NCBI GenBank assembly: GCA_902780505.1
Contig: CACZFN010000009.1
Coordinates: forward strand, 1 to 53,178
DNA length: 53,178 nt
Source: an uncultured Ruminococcus sp.
GTDB lineage: Bacteria; Bacillota; Clostridia; Oscillospirales; Ruminococcaceae
Reading direction: 5' to 3'
This document shows positions 35,654 through 44,926 of this stretch, piece after piece. Position numbers and translations under genes: made by a program. Position 1 is the stretch's first letter, and each line of letters starts with the position of its first letter. The notes below the pieces were generated by a model. That model had not been told where the DNA came from. It was given only the letters and a program-made list of their open reading frames with translations, and made no database searches.

Positions 35654-37075
35654 TCAAAATAGCGGACAAACAGCGGACAAACCTATTTTCAGGCAAAAAT
35701 AAAACTCCGCAAACCCCGTATTTTCAGTGGTTTGCGAAGTTTGAACTGGTGCGCCCACCCCTCCACTATCCGAACACCCACCCGTCAAAAGAACGCTCGC
35801 ACTCGTTTTTTCACGGGTATTAAAGCACACCACCAGCTTATCATCATAAGCATTGATAGAGCTAATAAAAGTATCAATAAGTATCCGCTTGTTGTCATCA
35901 TTTGTAAGGTCAAGCTCCTTGCTTTTTCTCAGCCAGAATATGATCTGGTCTTTGGTAAGTATCTCGGTTTGTATCTGCTCACGCATAATGTCAAGCTCTA
36001 ACTTTCCCTTTTGTGCCTCTAATTCATCAAGGCGCTTTTTTGTTGATTTTGTAAGTATACCTGCCTGCATAGCATTGAGCATATTTTCGATACCCTTCTC
36101 TATATCAGCAAGCTGCCTTTGCAATAAAGGTACGGCTGTATTCTCACGCTGCTGAAGCTTTAAAAGACTTTCTGCAATATCCTCTATCATATCATCGGTA
36201 AACATCTCTGTCATTACCTTTTCAAATACAAGTTTTTCGGCAACGCTCTTTCTGATGGACGACTTGTGACAGCCCTTGTGCTTTTTTACATTGCTGCATT
36301 TGTAATAGTTGTAGATCGTACCGCTTTTGCCCGTTCCGCTTTCACCTACCATAAAAGCTCCGCAATGCGAGCATACAAGCTTTGTCGATAAAGAATATTC
36401 TTCCTTTGCCTTGAACCTCGAACGTGACTGCTTGTTCTTTTCAAGCCTTTGCTGTACCTTATGAAAAAGCTCGTCAGACACTATCCTCGGAACACCGTCC
36501 TCTATGACTACATCACGGTATTTGTACTGCCCCCTGTACTTTGAGTTATTGAACATAGCAGTAACCTTAGTTTTAATGATAGGCTTGCCGTGCTGTGATC
36601 TTATTCCTTTTGAATTAAGATATTCCACAATATCCTTGATCATCATGCCGTTTGCATACATCTCAAATGCGTCCTTTACATAAGGTGCTGTCAAGGAGTC
36701 TATCTGATAATGCTTGTCATCATCTATTACATATCCTATAGGAACAAAGCTCCCGTTGTACTTGCACTTGTAAGCATTTTCTTTCATTCCCCTTATGACC
36801 TTTTCCGAAAGCTCGTCCGAATAGTATTCCGCAAAGCCCTCCAGAACAGATTCAAGTATTATCCCCTCTGCACCTTCGGAAATGACTTCTGTTGCCGATA
36901 CCACCTTGACACCATTCTTCCTTAGCTGTGCTTTGTAATGTGCAGAGTCATATCTGTTTCTTGCAAACCTGTCAAGCTTCCATACGATTATTGCATCAAA
37001 CAATCCCTTGCCGCTGTCCTTTATCATCTTCCGAAACTGCGGACTTTGGCTGATCTGATCTATTTATGACTATCA
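35654..37075 (-). pseudogene. Large serine recombinase lacking its catalytic N-terminus
   Basis: The reading frame (457 codons from ATG 37027, homologous sequence back to about 37075 as SPQFRKMIKDSGKG) keeps the later part of the resolvase domain (IVWKLDRFARNRYD), the recombinase domain, a zinc ribbon (CSHCG ... C) and the coiled coil. The first ~60 residues with the Y-x-R-x-S catalytic serine are gone. A 35697-35745 hairpin with a T-rich tail lies inside its 3' end, and the last ~40 codons look like readthrough. It is a relative of the intact recombinase at 41790-43367. Confidence 0.8.
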
Positions 37076-37503
37076 TAAAACAGGCGAATACACAGCGTGG
37101 CGAAATGCTGCGAAAGATCAGCCCGTCCTAAAACTAATCGCTTACTGTAATGGCGAATTTTTTGCATGGTGATGACGCATCAATTAGAAATGCAGTTGGC
37201 GATACTGCGATTTTTGTTATGTTTCGGAAACCTTAGGCTTATCAGTTACATCTTCCTCCAAATCCGTCAATTCTTTATCGGAGATTTTTTCACCCTTTTC
37301 TCTTGCAGCGTTCAGATCATCTATCAGCTTTGCGTGCTTTGACATAAGTTCATCGACTCGGTTAATGTCCTCGACTTAAAGCGCTCGGACACGCTCCTCC
37401 TCACGCTCTCTGAGCTGACGGACAATGCCTGCGTTGCGGCTGTCGTTCATTATCAGCTCAAACTTAACTTTCAGCTCCTTGGGAGAAATGTTGATACCGA
37501 AAA
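37076..37503. other. Scrambled mobile-element region
   Basis: No intact gene is supported. A 28-codon ORF at about 37150-37236 (MANFLHGDD...) and a minus-strand 75-codon ORF at 37376-37603 ending REREEERVRAL look like scraps of larger genes; the latter continues after its stop as a readable charged helix (VEDINRVDELMSKHAKLIDDL). This is the junction between the broken recombinase and the DUF6076-like gene. Confidence 0.4.
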
Positions 37504-37599
37504 ATGGCACAGCCGCCTCCCAAAGCGTACCTTTCAGCGTATCAATTCTCATTTCCTCACGCCTTGCAAGCTCGGCGATCGCCGCATGAAAACCGTGAG

Positions 37600-38766
37600 C
37601 CAATAGTGCCTGTTGATGAACGAGACATCATAAATGCCGAGGGAGATTTTGTTTACCGTGACGCTTTTATTCTCAGTTCAAGAAGCAGCAGAGCGCCCTC
37701 GTGGAAAATGTATGCTTTCACGGGGCTTGATGTTTCGTTTTCTATCGGAGAGGGGATACTTGACTTTTGCTACACCGACTTTACAAAGGAGCAGGACAGT
37801 ATTTTGCTTTTAGGGGCGTTATTCAGCAGCGCCAAAAAGCGAGAGGCCATAGTCCGTAATCAAGACGAGGCACTTGAAGCCGAGAGCAGCAATATGGAAC
37901 GCACGCTTTCAAGTCTGGACAGATACCTTTATCAGTCGGTTTACAGCAGTATTTTTCCGCCGTACATTGAGAATTTTACAAGAGATTCGATACCGATGTA
38001 TATTCACTACATCGCCGAGATCCAAAAAGAAAAACTACGGCGAATTGAGTTTGTATTTGATGAAGAATTCTACCCCGACGAGCTGTCAAAGTTTTTGCCA
38101 TGCGAACGGTATTCGCTTTACTCTGAGGTCTATGGAACTCCGACAGATTTCATAAGAGAAGAGCGTTTTACCATGAACGGCAATCTTGATCCGAGGTACT
38201 TGAAACGGGGCAATATTGATACGTCCGAGATCGCTCAAAGGCTCACAAGCTATGAGCCCACAAACAAAAAGAGCCCACTTGAAAAAGCGCTGGGGCTTGA
38301 AGCGGACAGGGTTAAACTTTTTTATCATGCTCCGAGGTTTATGGCGGTGGAGTATCGTGTCAGCACAATTCACGATATGCTGGAGCTTGAATTTACGAAG
38401 ATGTTAGAACTTGGAACAAGACTGCACAAGTGCAAAATTTGCGGTAGGTATTTTATCGTCAAGGGCAATTATGTTTCCGATTACTGCAACAGAATTCGTG
38501 AAGGGCAGACAAGAACCTGTCAGCAGATAGGAGCGCAGAGGAAATATGACGAGCGGCTGAAAACCGATGAAGCTGTTGCGCTGTTCCGAAAGTATTACAA
38601 GAGATATTATGCTCGCACGAAGGTCAATCAAATTAAGCCCGACAAGTTCAGGAAGTGGAATTACAAGGCTTGCGAGATGCGGGACAGGTGCCAGAGTGGG
38701 AAGATAACGCCTACTGAATTTGAGGAGTGGCTGTATGGGAGCTTTAGGAATAGGAGGAAGGAGTGA
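37600..38766 (+). pseudogene. 5'-truncated DUF6076-like protein gene
   Basis: The frame is open from 37504 to 38766 but the first ~30 codons overlap minus-strand debris and read as low-quality sequence; family-like protein begins near 37600 (VPVDERDIINAEGDFVY). The C-terminal part has C-x2-C...C zinc-finger cysteines (CKICGRYFIVKGNYVSDYCN) and a basic RTCQQIGAQRKYDERL region, as in DUF6076 proteins found on gut Firmicute mobile elements. I see no ribosome binding site at a sensible start. The function of the family is unknown. Confidence 0.6.
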
Positions 38767-38840
38767 GGTTTAACCTCGTGCGTCAATAGTATATTTCTAA
38801 AAAATAAGCCATACCATAAGGGAAAGATAAAATTATCCAC

Positions 38841-38873
38841 AAAAAAGCGGTACCAAGTTTTTTTGGATACCGC
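38841..38873 (-). terminator. Terminator of the MerR-type operon
   Basis: GCGGTA-CC...GG-TACCGC (38847-38873) on the minus strand is followed by TTTTTT (complement of 38841-38846), just after the stop of the second MerR-type gene. Confidence 0.75.
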
Positions 38874-38902
38874 CATGTATTATTTATAGATATTTGTTTT
38901 AT

Positions 38903-40543
38903 TTATTCAGTCAAGAGAGTTGCCATACTTAGAAAATAGTTTCTTTCCTGCTGTGCGGTATAATTATCCCTGCCCGAATAAAAGGAAAAAACTATTACCC
39001 TGCCGTTATTTTCCGTTATATAGTGATATGTAAGCTCCTCTCGGGCTGTGGGGGTGTCTTCGCCTACGTTGAATTTTTTATATTCATCATTCGGGCGGTA
39101 CTGCTTGTAGGAATAGAACACTTTACCCTTTTCTCCTATGGGGAAGTCTCCGTAATATTCCTTAAAGGTCTGATCATCGCTGAATGACAGGATAAACATT
39201 CCTCCGTTGTATGAGCTAATTTGCTGACAAAGCGGCTGTGTCATTGCTTCGTCTTCATAATCGATCTGAATTCTCCATTCATCAGCATATTTAAAAAGCC
39301 CGGTTAGCTTATCACTTTTTGATATGCTTATGCCGCTTAAACCAACGTATTCCGACAGGAGGTTATCCTCGGGGATATTGTATGAATCGGCATATTCCCC
39401 TATGTACTTATCGGCGGCTGCTATATTCATACCTTTTGCATTGCCGTACTGAACAAAACGGAATGTGCGGCCGTTTACCGTCATATCCTCTATAGGCTTT
39501 GAGATATCTTCATAGACATCATAGCCGAATTCATCGTAGGAGGGCTTTGCCGCATCAAAGTTAAACTCCTCCGCTTCATAAAGTACGCCGTCCCAATCTA
39601 ATTTATAAGTGGCAATATATGCATCTCTTATCTCTTTTTTATCTTTATCAAGGTATATAGTTATACTCTTTAGTTCAGAACTTATATAAACAGACATACT
39701 ATTATCCCCCATATACATAATGTGGCCGGTAGTTTTATTCTTATTGATGTTATAGAAAAAACCGTCGCTAGTGTATGTATCAAAAAAGTCGGGATAGATA
39801 TAGGCCTCGCAGTGGGTGTTATAGCTGTCATTTTTACTGAATGTGACATCGCCCACAAAGAAGGGCTTAAGCAAAAGAGGAGTGAAGATCTTGCCCTTTA
39901 CGGTGATAGTCTCGTTGATCGGGCCATATTCGCCGGTATAGCTTCCGCTTGTGGTAATATCAATGCTTTTTGGGATAAATGATCCGGCGAAAGCCACGGC
40001 AAACATTAATAGCAGCGGCAGTATCAACCCCTGTACTATGAGCTTTATCCGGCGGTGTTTAAGGCTTGTCTTATGCTGAGTATCATAAAAGCGCTTTACG
40101 GCACGCTGCTTTTCATCACCGGTCAATGTTTCAAACTTTGAAAAATCGGGCTCTATGTCCCTGACCGGAAGCTTATTAAGGCTGCGGCCTGCACGCTGAG
40201 TAAGAATAAAAATATCGGGCGAAGTATCCTCATCAAGCTGTTCAAGAACAGAGAGTATTTCTTTTTTACTGCTAAGTTCCTTTGCAAGGGCGGCTTTTCT
40301 GTCTTTGACAAGTCTGCCTATACTTGCGGGGGTGTCTATCATTTCATTTATCTCGTCAACAGAAAACTCAAGCTTTCTTAGATCGGCAATTGCATTGAGC
40401 CGCTTAACATCATTATCATCATATTCACGGAAAGCCTTGCCGTTTTTGTCCTCGGTCTTTGGGGCTATAAGGCCTTTTTCTTCGTAAAAGCGGATCGTGC
40501 GCTTGGTAAGGCCGGTTTTTTCACATACTTCTTGTATCTTCAT
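38903..40543 (-). CDS. Membrane-anchored MerR-type regulator, large copy
   Basis: The 546-residue protein has an N-terminal MerR winged helix (MKIQEVCEKTGLTKRTIRFYEEKGLI, 1-70) and a helical linker. One membrane helix (LIVQGLILPLLLMFAVAFAGSF, about 165-190) precedes an outside domain of about 350 residues. The outside part shares (T)ETITVKG.(I/V)FTPLL...FFVGDVTF with its neighbour. It looks like a one-piece sensor in which an extracellular domain signals to a DNA-binding head. ATG 40543 follows CGAGG and lies 3 bp after the first gene's stop, so both are cotranscribed and probably work together. Ligand unknown. Confidence 0.85.
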   Translation of the reverse strand: MKIQEVCEKTGLTKRTIRFYEEKGLIAPKTEDKNGKAFREYDDNDVKRLNAIADLRKLEFSVDEINEMIDTPASIGRLVKDRKAALAKELSSKKEILSVLEQLDEDTSPDIFILTQRAGRSLNKLPVRDIEPDFSKFETLTGDEKQRAVKRFYDTQHKTSLKHRRIKLIVQGLILPLLLMFAVAFAGSFIPKSIDITTSGSYTGEYGPINETITVKGKIFTPLLLKPFFVGDVTFSKNDSYNTHCEAYIYPDFFDTYTSDGFFYNINKNKTTGHIMYMGDNSMSVYISSELKSITIYLDKDKKEIRDAYIATYKLDWDGVLYEAEEFNFDAAKPSYDEFGYDVYEDISKPIEDMTVNGRTFRFVQYGNAKGMNIAAADKYIGEYADSYNIPEDNLLSEYVGLSGISISKSDKLTGLFKYADEWRIQIDYEDEAMTQPLCQQISSYNGGMFILSFSDDQTFKEYYGDFPIGEKGKVFYSYKQYRPNDEYKKFNVGEDTPTAREELTYHYITENNGRVIVFSFYSGRDNYTAQQERNYFLSMATLLTE

Positions 40544-40546
40544 TAT

Positions 40547-41605
40547 TTACCTCGAATAAAAATCATAAAACTCATAATCATAAGGGAATCTTTTGTCAGA
40601 CAGCACCTCTGCGCTAAACGCTGTAAGGCTGTCTTTTTCCTTATCATACTTGATCTGCACCTGTCTGTCACCTGTTTGGGGAGAGCCACGCCTGTTGACG
40701 CTAATACTGATATCTAATATTTCGTCCTCATTATAGGTATAATAAATGGAATGGTTTATATCGCCCACTGTATTGTCTGCGTTTATAAGCACCTCACATA
40801 GCATATTGAGAATGGGTATTTCAGGCTGTATAAGGGGCTCGGCGTGGATATTGAGCTCGCTATGGTTTTCAAAGGTGACATCACCAACAAAGAAATCTTC
40901 AAAGAGAAGCGGGGTAAAGACGTAGCCACTGATTGTAATTGTTTCGGCAAAATAGCTTTCCTCGGGCAGATGTGACAGCCCCATACTGCCGTTTTTTGTA
41001 ATATCTACCCTTTCGGGAATAAAGGAAATACCTACAGCCGCAAGCAAAACGACTACCCCAAGCAAAAGCGCACGTTTAAGCCATTTAAAGTATAAGCTTT
41101 TTGCAAGGCCAAGCTTTTTTGAAACAAAGAGCCTGCCAAGCTGTTCATTATGGAATTTTTCATAGGCCTGATTTTTTTCCTCATAAGTAAGGGCTTCAAA
41201 CTTTGAAAAATCGGGCTCTATATCCTTTAGGGGCAGATGTGACAGAGCCTCACCGTTTGCCATATCGCTTAGCGCATATATATCCTCAGCACCGTTTACA
41301 CGGCTTAAAATATCTATTATCTCACGTTTGCCCGAAAGATCCTCCCAAAGCGCTGACCTATGTGCCAAAACAGTTTTACCGATACTCTCGGGCTTTTCTA
41401 TCATCTGAGATATCTCGTCTATGGAAAAGTCAAGCCTGCGAAGGGTGGAAACGGCATTAAGCGTTCTGACATCGTCGTTGCTGTATTCTCTAAAGCTTTT
41501 CCCGTCCTTGTCCTCGCATTTTGGGGCTATAAGGTCTTTTTCTTCGTAGAAGCGGATCGTGCGCTTGGTAAGGCCGGTTTTATCACATACTTCGGATATT
41601 TTCAA
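40547..41605 (-). CDS. Membrane-anchored MerR-type regulator, small copy
   Basis: The 352-residue protein has an N-terminal MerR domain (KISEVCDKTGLTKRTIRFYEEKDLI), a helical region and DIEPDFSKFE shared with the large copy. One membrane helix (about 180-200, LLLGVVVLLAAVGISFIP) and an outside domain of about 150 residues follow, starting (F)AETITISGYVFTPLLF. I chose TTG 41605, which is the better-spaced start for AGAGGTG and aligns with MKIQEV of the copy; the GTG at 41614 lies within that site. The pair probably arose by tandem duplication. Its promoter has the long spacer typical of MerR control. Confidence 0.85.
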   Translation of the reverse strand: MKISEVCDKTGLTKRTIRFYEEKDLIAPKCEDKDGKSFREYSNDDVRTLNAVSTLRRLDFSIDEISQMIEKPESIGKTVLAHRSALWEDLSGKREIIDILSRVNGAEDIYALSDMANGEALSHLPLKDIEPDFSKFEALTYEEKNQAYEKFHNEQLGRLFVSKKLGLAKSLYFKWLKRALLLGVVVLLAAVGISFIPERVDITKNGSMGLSHLPEESYFAETITISGYVFTPLLFEDFFVGDVTFENHSELNIHAEPLIQPEIPILNMLCEVLINADNTVGDINHSIYYTYNEDEILDISISVNRRGSPQTGDRQVQIKYDKEKDSLTAFSAEVLSDKRFPYDYEFYDFYSR

Positions 41606-41629
41606 TATACTCACCTCTGTTACATACCA

Positions 41630-41660
41630 ATAATACCATGTGACGTAGGGTAACAGTCAA
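41630..41660 (-). promoter_or_regulatory. MerR-type promoter with 19-bp spacer
   Basis: TTGACT (41655-41660) and TATTAT (41630-41635) are 19 bp apart on the minus strand. The spacer contains ACCCTACGT...ACATGGTA, a partly symmetric site. A stretched spacer is the hallmark of MerR-family control, so autoregulation is likely. Confidence 0.75.
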
Positions 41661-41708
41661 TATAATTATAATAATGTTCAATATTTGTTTACATAAAATC
41701 AACAAATA

Positions 41709-41738
41709 GGCGCTGTACACATAATTAAGTACAGCGCC
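41709..41738. terminator. Perfect 10-bp inverted repeat
   Basis: GGCGCTGTAC (41709-41718) and GTACAGCGCC (41729-41738). On minus it is followed by TATTTGTTGATTTT, so it may be a second terminator after the serine recombinase. Confidence 0.5.
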
Positions 41739-41769
41739 CTGAATACACAATTTATTCTAAATAAACAAC

Positions 41770-41805
41770 AAATCCGAACACCTTTTCGTTTACAAAAGTG
41801 TTCGG
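41770..41805 (-). terminator. Terminator of the serine recombinase gene
   Basis: ATCCGAACAC(C)TTTT and AAAAGTGTTCGGAT form a long stem, with TTGTTGTTTATTT beyond it on minus. It overlaps the end of the recombinase gene. Confidence 0.7.
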
Positions 41806-43367
41806 ATCATGGAGTATTGGTGCGCCTGAGCACACCCTTGTCGAACACCTTTCCCCCCTTTCTTTTTACCCTTCTTATTATCACTCTTTATAGCTTCAAG
41901 TATGGCGCCGTAATCTTCAATGTAGCCATGATCCTTCATATAGCAGGTGATAACTATATAGCCGTCATAAACATATATCTTATCAACAAAGAATTCAAGC
42001 ACCATATCTCTGACCTTTGGATCGCTCATGTCAGCGTGCTTGTACATATCAAAGAAGTGCTGTATTCCGGTATCATTTTCGATAAGTGCCTTTTTTGCCT
42101 TTTCGGCTTCTATTGCATCCTTTACAGCTTTTTTCTGTGTTTCAAGCTCCTGTAATCTTGTTTGCGTAGATTCCGAGAATATTCCCATTTCTATTGCTTT
42201 TACAAGATTGGATAATGCTTTCTCTGTATCCTTTAGCTGATTGTTCAGGCTTTCTATATAGCTGTTATTGGCTCTCATTTCTTCATAATAATATGAAAGA
42301 TCGACCGCAAGATATGTCAGCAGCTCATCATCTCGAAGAAAGTCCTCCAATGTTTTGGTGACAAGGAATTCTAATATGTCTTTTGGAATTTCTTTTACAG
42401 AGCACTTGTGTTTTCTGTATTCCTTGCAGGCGTAGTAATGGTACTTTTTGCCCTTCTTTGAAGTCCCGCTCACACCATGAAATGTTGAACCGCATTCTCC
42501 GCATAACAGCTTGCCCGTCAGCCAGAAAAATGGTTTTTCCTCATCATCCGTCTTAGCTTTGTACATATTCAACTTGAAACGTTCCTGAACCTTTTCATAC
42601 AGTTCCTCTGATATAAGCGCAGGCATTCCTTCGGGTATTTCTATGTCGCCATATTTATAAAGTCCGGTATATGATTTGTTTTTAAGTATACTGCGCAACC
42701 CGTTTATGGTAAAATCCTTACCGCGGGAGGTTTTTACGCCCTGCTCGTTCAATTCTCTTACGATCTTCTTGATAGGCTTTCCGTTTGCATAATCATTGAA
42801 TATTCTTTGAACTATCGGTGCTGTAGTATCGTCAATAACGTATTTTTTATCCTCGCCCTTTTTATATCCGAGCATTTTGTGCCCGTTATACAAAGCGTTT
42901 TCTGCATTGTATGTCATGCCTCTTATGACATTTTGACTGAGCTGCTTTGAATAAAACTCCGCCATTGATTCAAGCAATCCCTCCATTAAAACACCTTCGG
43001 GTGTATTCTGTGGTATTGCTTCCGCAACATAATGTACAGTGCATCCCGCATCACGAATAGTTTTCTTTGCTATCGCAAGATCATATCTGTTTCTGCCCAG
43101 TCTATCATTCTTCCAAAGGATCAAGGCTGCCGGCTTGATTTTCTTTATCTCAGACATCATTGTTTGAAATGCAGGTCTGTTATCATTGGTTCCGGTAAGT
43201 GCTTTGTCCTCATATTCTTTAATGATTTTCAGTCCGTGAGCCTCCGCATATCTCTGTGCCTGCTCACGCTGCTGGTCGATAGACGCTTCATTCTGCGAGT
43301 GTGACGAATAGCGATAATATGCTATTGCCAGATTATTATTGTTTTGGATTATCTTTAACTTAGACAT
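41790..43367 (-). CDS. Large serine recombinase, apparently intact
   Basis: The 525-residue protein has the resolvase catalytic domain (about 12-160) with the YYRYSSHSQNEASIDQQR start, which holds the nucleophilic serine, the arginine-bearing LWKNDRLGRNRYD and the SQLSQNVIRGM helix region. A recombinase domain, a zinc ribbon (CGECGSTF ... C ... C) and a coiled coil (about 380-440) follow. Such proteins insert and excise phages and transposons of Firmicutes. ATG 43367 follows AAAGGAG. All key parts are present, so this may be the driver of a still-mobile element. The last ~25 codons are basic and read past a typical end. Confidence 0.9.
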   Translation of the reverse strand: MSKLKIIQNNNNLAIAYYRYSSHSQNEASIDQQREQAQRYAEAHGLKIIKEYEDKALTGTNDNRPAFQTMMSEIKKIKPAALILWKNDRLGRNRYDLAIAKKTIRDAGCTVHYVAEAIPQNTPEGVLMEGLLESMAEFYSKQLSQNVIRGMTYNAENALYNGHKMLGYKKGEDKKYVIDDTTAPIVQRIFNDYANGKPIKKIVRELNEQGVKTSRGKDFTINGLRSILKNKSYTGLYKYGDIEIPEGMPALISEELYEKVQERFKLNMYKAKTDDEEKPFFWLTGKLLCGECGSTFHGVSGTSKKGKKYHYYACKEYRKHKCSVKEIPKDILEFLVTKTLEDFLRDDELLTYLAVDLSYYYEEMRANNSYIESLNNQLKDTEKALSNLVKAIEMGIFSESTQTRLQELETQKKAVKDAIEAEKAKKALIENDTGIQHFFDMYKHADMSDPKVRDMVLEFFVDKIYVYDGYIVITCYMKDHGYIEDYGAILEAIKSDNKKGKKKGGKGVRQGCAQAHQYSMIRTLL

Positions 43368-43417
43368 AGTATTTTCTCCTTTCGTTTTTCACTATATTCT
43401 GATATATATCCCTCGTC

Positions 43418-43443
43418 CTGCTGTGTCCTATCGGACACAGCAG
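43418..43443. repeat. Perfect 11-bp inverted repeat upstream of the recombinase gene
   Basis: CTGCTGTGTCC-TATC-GGACACAGCAG, between the tyrosine and serine recombinase genes. No T-tract follows on either strand, so an operator or recombination site is as likely as a terminator. Confidence 0.55.
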
Positions 43444-43534
43444 ACTTAGGAAATAATGGGAATGAAATCACTTTTTGCAATTAGCTTAGCATTACCCAAC
43501 TCATATTCCGGATATTGTATATATAAATGTTTGT

Positions 43535-44395
43535 TTAATACAAATAGCTGTCAACCACAACAGACTCCCTGTTGTGACCAAGCATAACTGATACTGCGTG
43601 CAGCGCTACCTTGTCATATACCTGTCCTGCCTTGTCTTTACGACAGATGTACTTTTCTTTTTGGGGTATCGCAGATATGTCTCTTGCTATACTTTCGTAT
43701 TGAGCCTTTGCATATTCTGCTCTATACTTGTGGCATGGAAATCTTACAGGTATTTCTTTCTCCTTAAAGATCTTTTCTTTTTCATCATTGCATTTTCCTG
43801 CTGCATTCAATACTGCATTATCATATCCTTCTCTGACAGGAACTTCACGCTCCTTGCCGCCCTTTCCCTGCTTTACATGGACATAAAGTGCCTTTCCCTT
43901 GTAATAAATATCCTCTTTTGTTAAAGCCTTAAGCTCATGTATTCTCACACCCGAGCCTTTGCAAAAATCAACAACATCTTTGTACTTTTCTTCCTTGAAT
44001 CCTTTTACTTCGCCTCTTGATCTTTTGACGTTTGATCTTTCTCTCTTTGGCAGCTCGACTCCGAAATCTGTTGACTTGCAGCCATAAAGTTTAGCGAGTG
44101 CAGCCGCATCAAGTGCAACTGTCCACGGTGATACTCCGTCACCGATCCTAAAATTCAGATACATCCCAACATAAGGTCTCATATCCTTAATATCCTTGAT
44201 GTCAAATCTCGGCTTGACCCACTTGCCGAAGGCAACTGCGTGCTTGACATAATCTTCATAAGTGCTCCACGAATGTATCTTTTCGGATACTCCGTCTGTA
44301 CTCGCAAGTTTTGCCTGATGATGAGACTCTCCGATCGCAAGCTTTTTCATAAGCTCACCCTTTACTTGATTCTTAATGCTTTTGTTTTTACTCAT
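43535..44395 (-). CDS. Tyrosine recombinase-like protein
   Basis: The 286-residue protein has the catalytic layout of a tyrosine recombinase: SGVRIHELKALTKEDI (first Arg box) near 148-163, QGKGGKEREVPV (beta-hairpin lysine region) near 181-192, and C-terminal LHAVSVMLGHNRESVVVDSYLY, with the L-G-H box and a tyrosine near the end. The second box is H-A-x-S rather than H-x-x-R, so activity is uncertain. The N-terminal ~130 residues would bind DNA arms. ATG 44395 follows AAAGGAG; a longer frame to 44434 lacks a site. It lies next to the serine recombinase, so the element may carry both. Confidence 0.8.
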   Translation of the reverse strand: MSKNKSIKNQVKGELMKKLAIGESHHQAKLASTDGVSEKIHSWSTYEDYVKHAVAFGKWVKPRFDIKDIKDMRPYVGMYLNFRIGDGVSPWTVALDAAALAKLYGCKSTDFGVELPKRERSNVKRSRGEVKGFKEEKYKDVVDFCKGSGVRIHELKALTKEDIYYKGKALYVHVKQGKGGKEREVPVREGYDNAVLNAAGKCNDEKEKIFKEKEIPVRFPCHKYRAEYAKAQYESIARDISAIPQKEKYICRKDKAGQVYDKVALHAVSVMLGHNRESVVVDSYLY

Positions 44396-44540
44396 AAAAA
44401 CATCTCCTTTCATATTCTCGGTCACCCGATTCACGCTTAGTGCGTCTTTTTGACGTTATAGAGCGTTCGTGCCCCAACCGTCCAAAATGCAAGAATATTA
44501 ACATTGCTATTGATGCTTAATAATCACATTTTGGCATACA

Positions 44541-44579
44541 TAGCTGTTTACCTTTCATAATTGAAACGGTAAACTGCTA
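44541..44579. repeat. Inverted repeat TAGC-GTTTACC / GGTAAAC-GCTA
   Basis: Arms 44541-44552 and 44568-44579 match over 11 of 12 bases around TTTCATAATTGAAAC. It lies in the 531-bp gap 44396-44926, which has no supported gene. Confidence 0.5.
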
Positions 44580-44803
44580 TGAGCGGCGGAGATATTAAAC
44601 GAGCCTTTTCGTTTTGCTCTCCGCCTGATCATCTGCTGTCATCAATCAAATAAACTCCATTAACACAATAACTCCATCGCAGATGATCTTTAATATTGTA
44701 ATCTCCATGTTATCACTATTGAACTCTGTATAGATCATATTAGAAAACTTACTTTCATAAAAGCTGAAAACCGAGAAAAAGAGAGTATTCATTTAGCCAA
44801 AAT

Positions 44804-44843
44804 CAATATATTGTATATCAATTTCTTTTAATTCAATATATTG
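44804..44843. repeat. Two identical CAATATATTG palindromes 30 bp apart
   Basis: The 10-bp palindromes at 44804-44813 and 44834-44843 are spaced by three helical turns, in an AT-rich stretch downstream of the 255-residue gene and upstream of the recombinase. They may be operators or origin/transfer sites. Confidence 0.5.
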
Positions 44844-44926
44844 TGGTTTTGATGTAATTTTGTTCATAAAAGTTTTACATTTAGAGTTAAAAAAAGACCT
44901 CCGAAGAGGTCAAAAATCAGTATTAT

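Noticed and set aside
37376-37603. Minus-strand 75-codon ORF
   Set aside because: It overlaps the start of the DUF6076-like frame, has no ribosome binding site and looks like the end of a larger lost gene.
35747-41824. TGGTGCGCC at 35747-35755 and 41816-41824 as attachment-site repeats
   Set aside because: Nine bases are too few, and both copies lie within the related 3' ends of serine recombinase genes, so homology or chance explains them.
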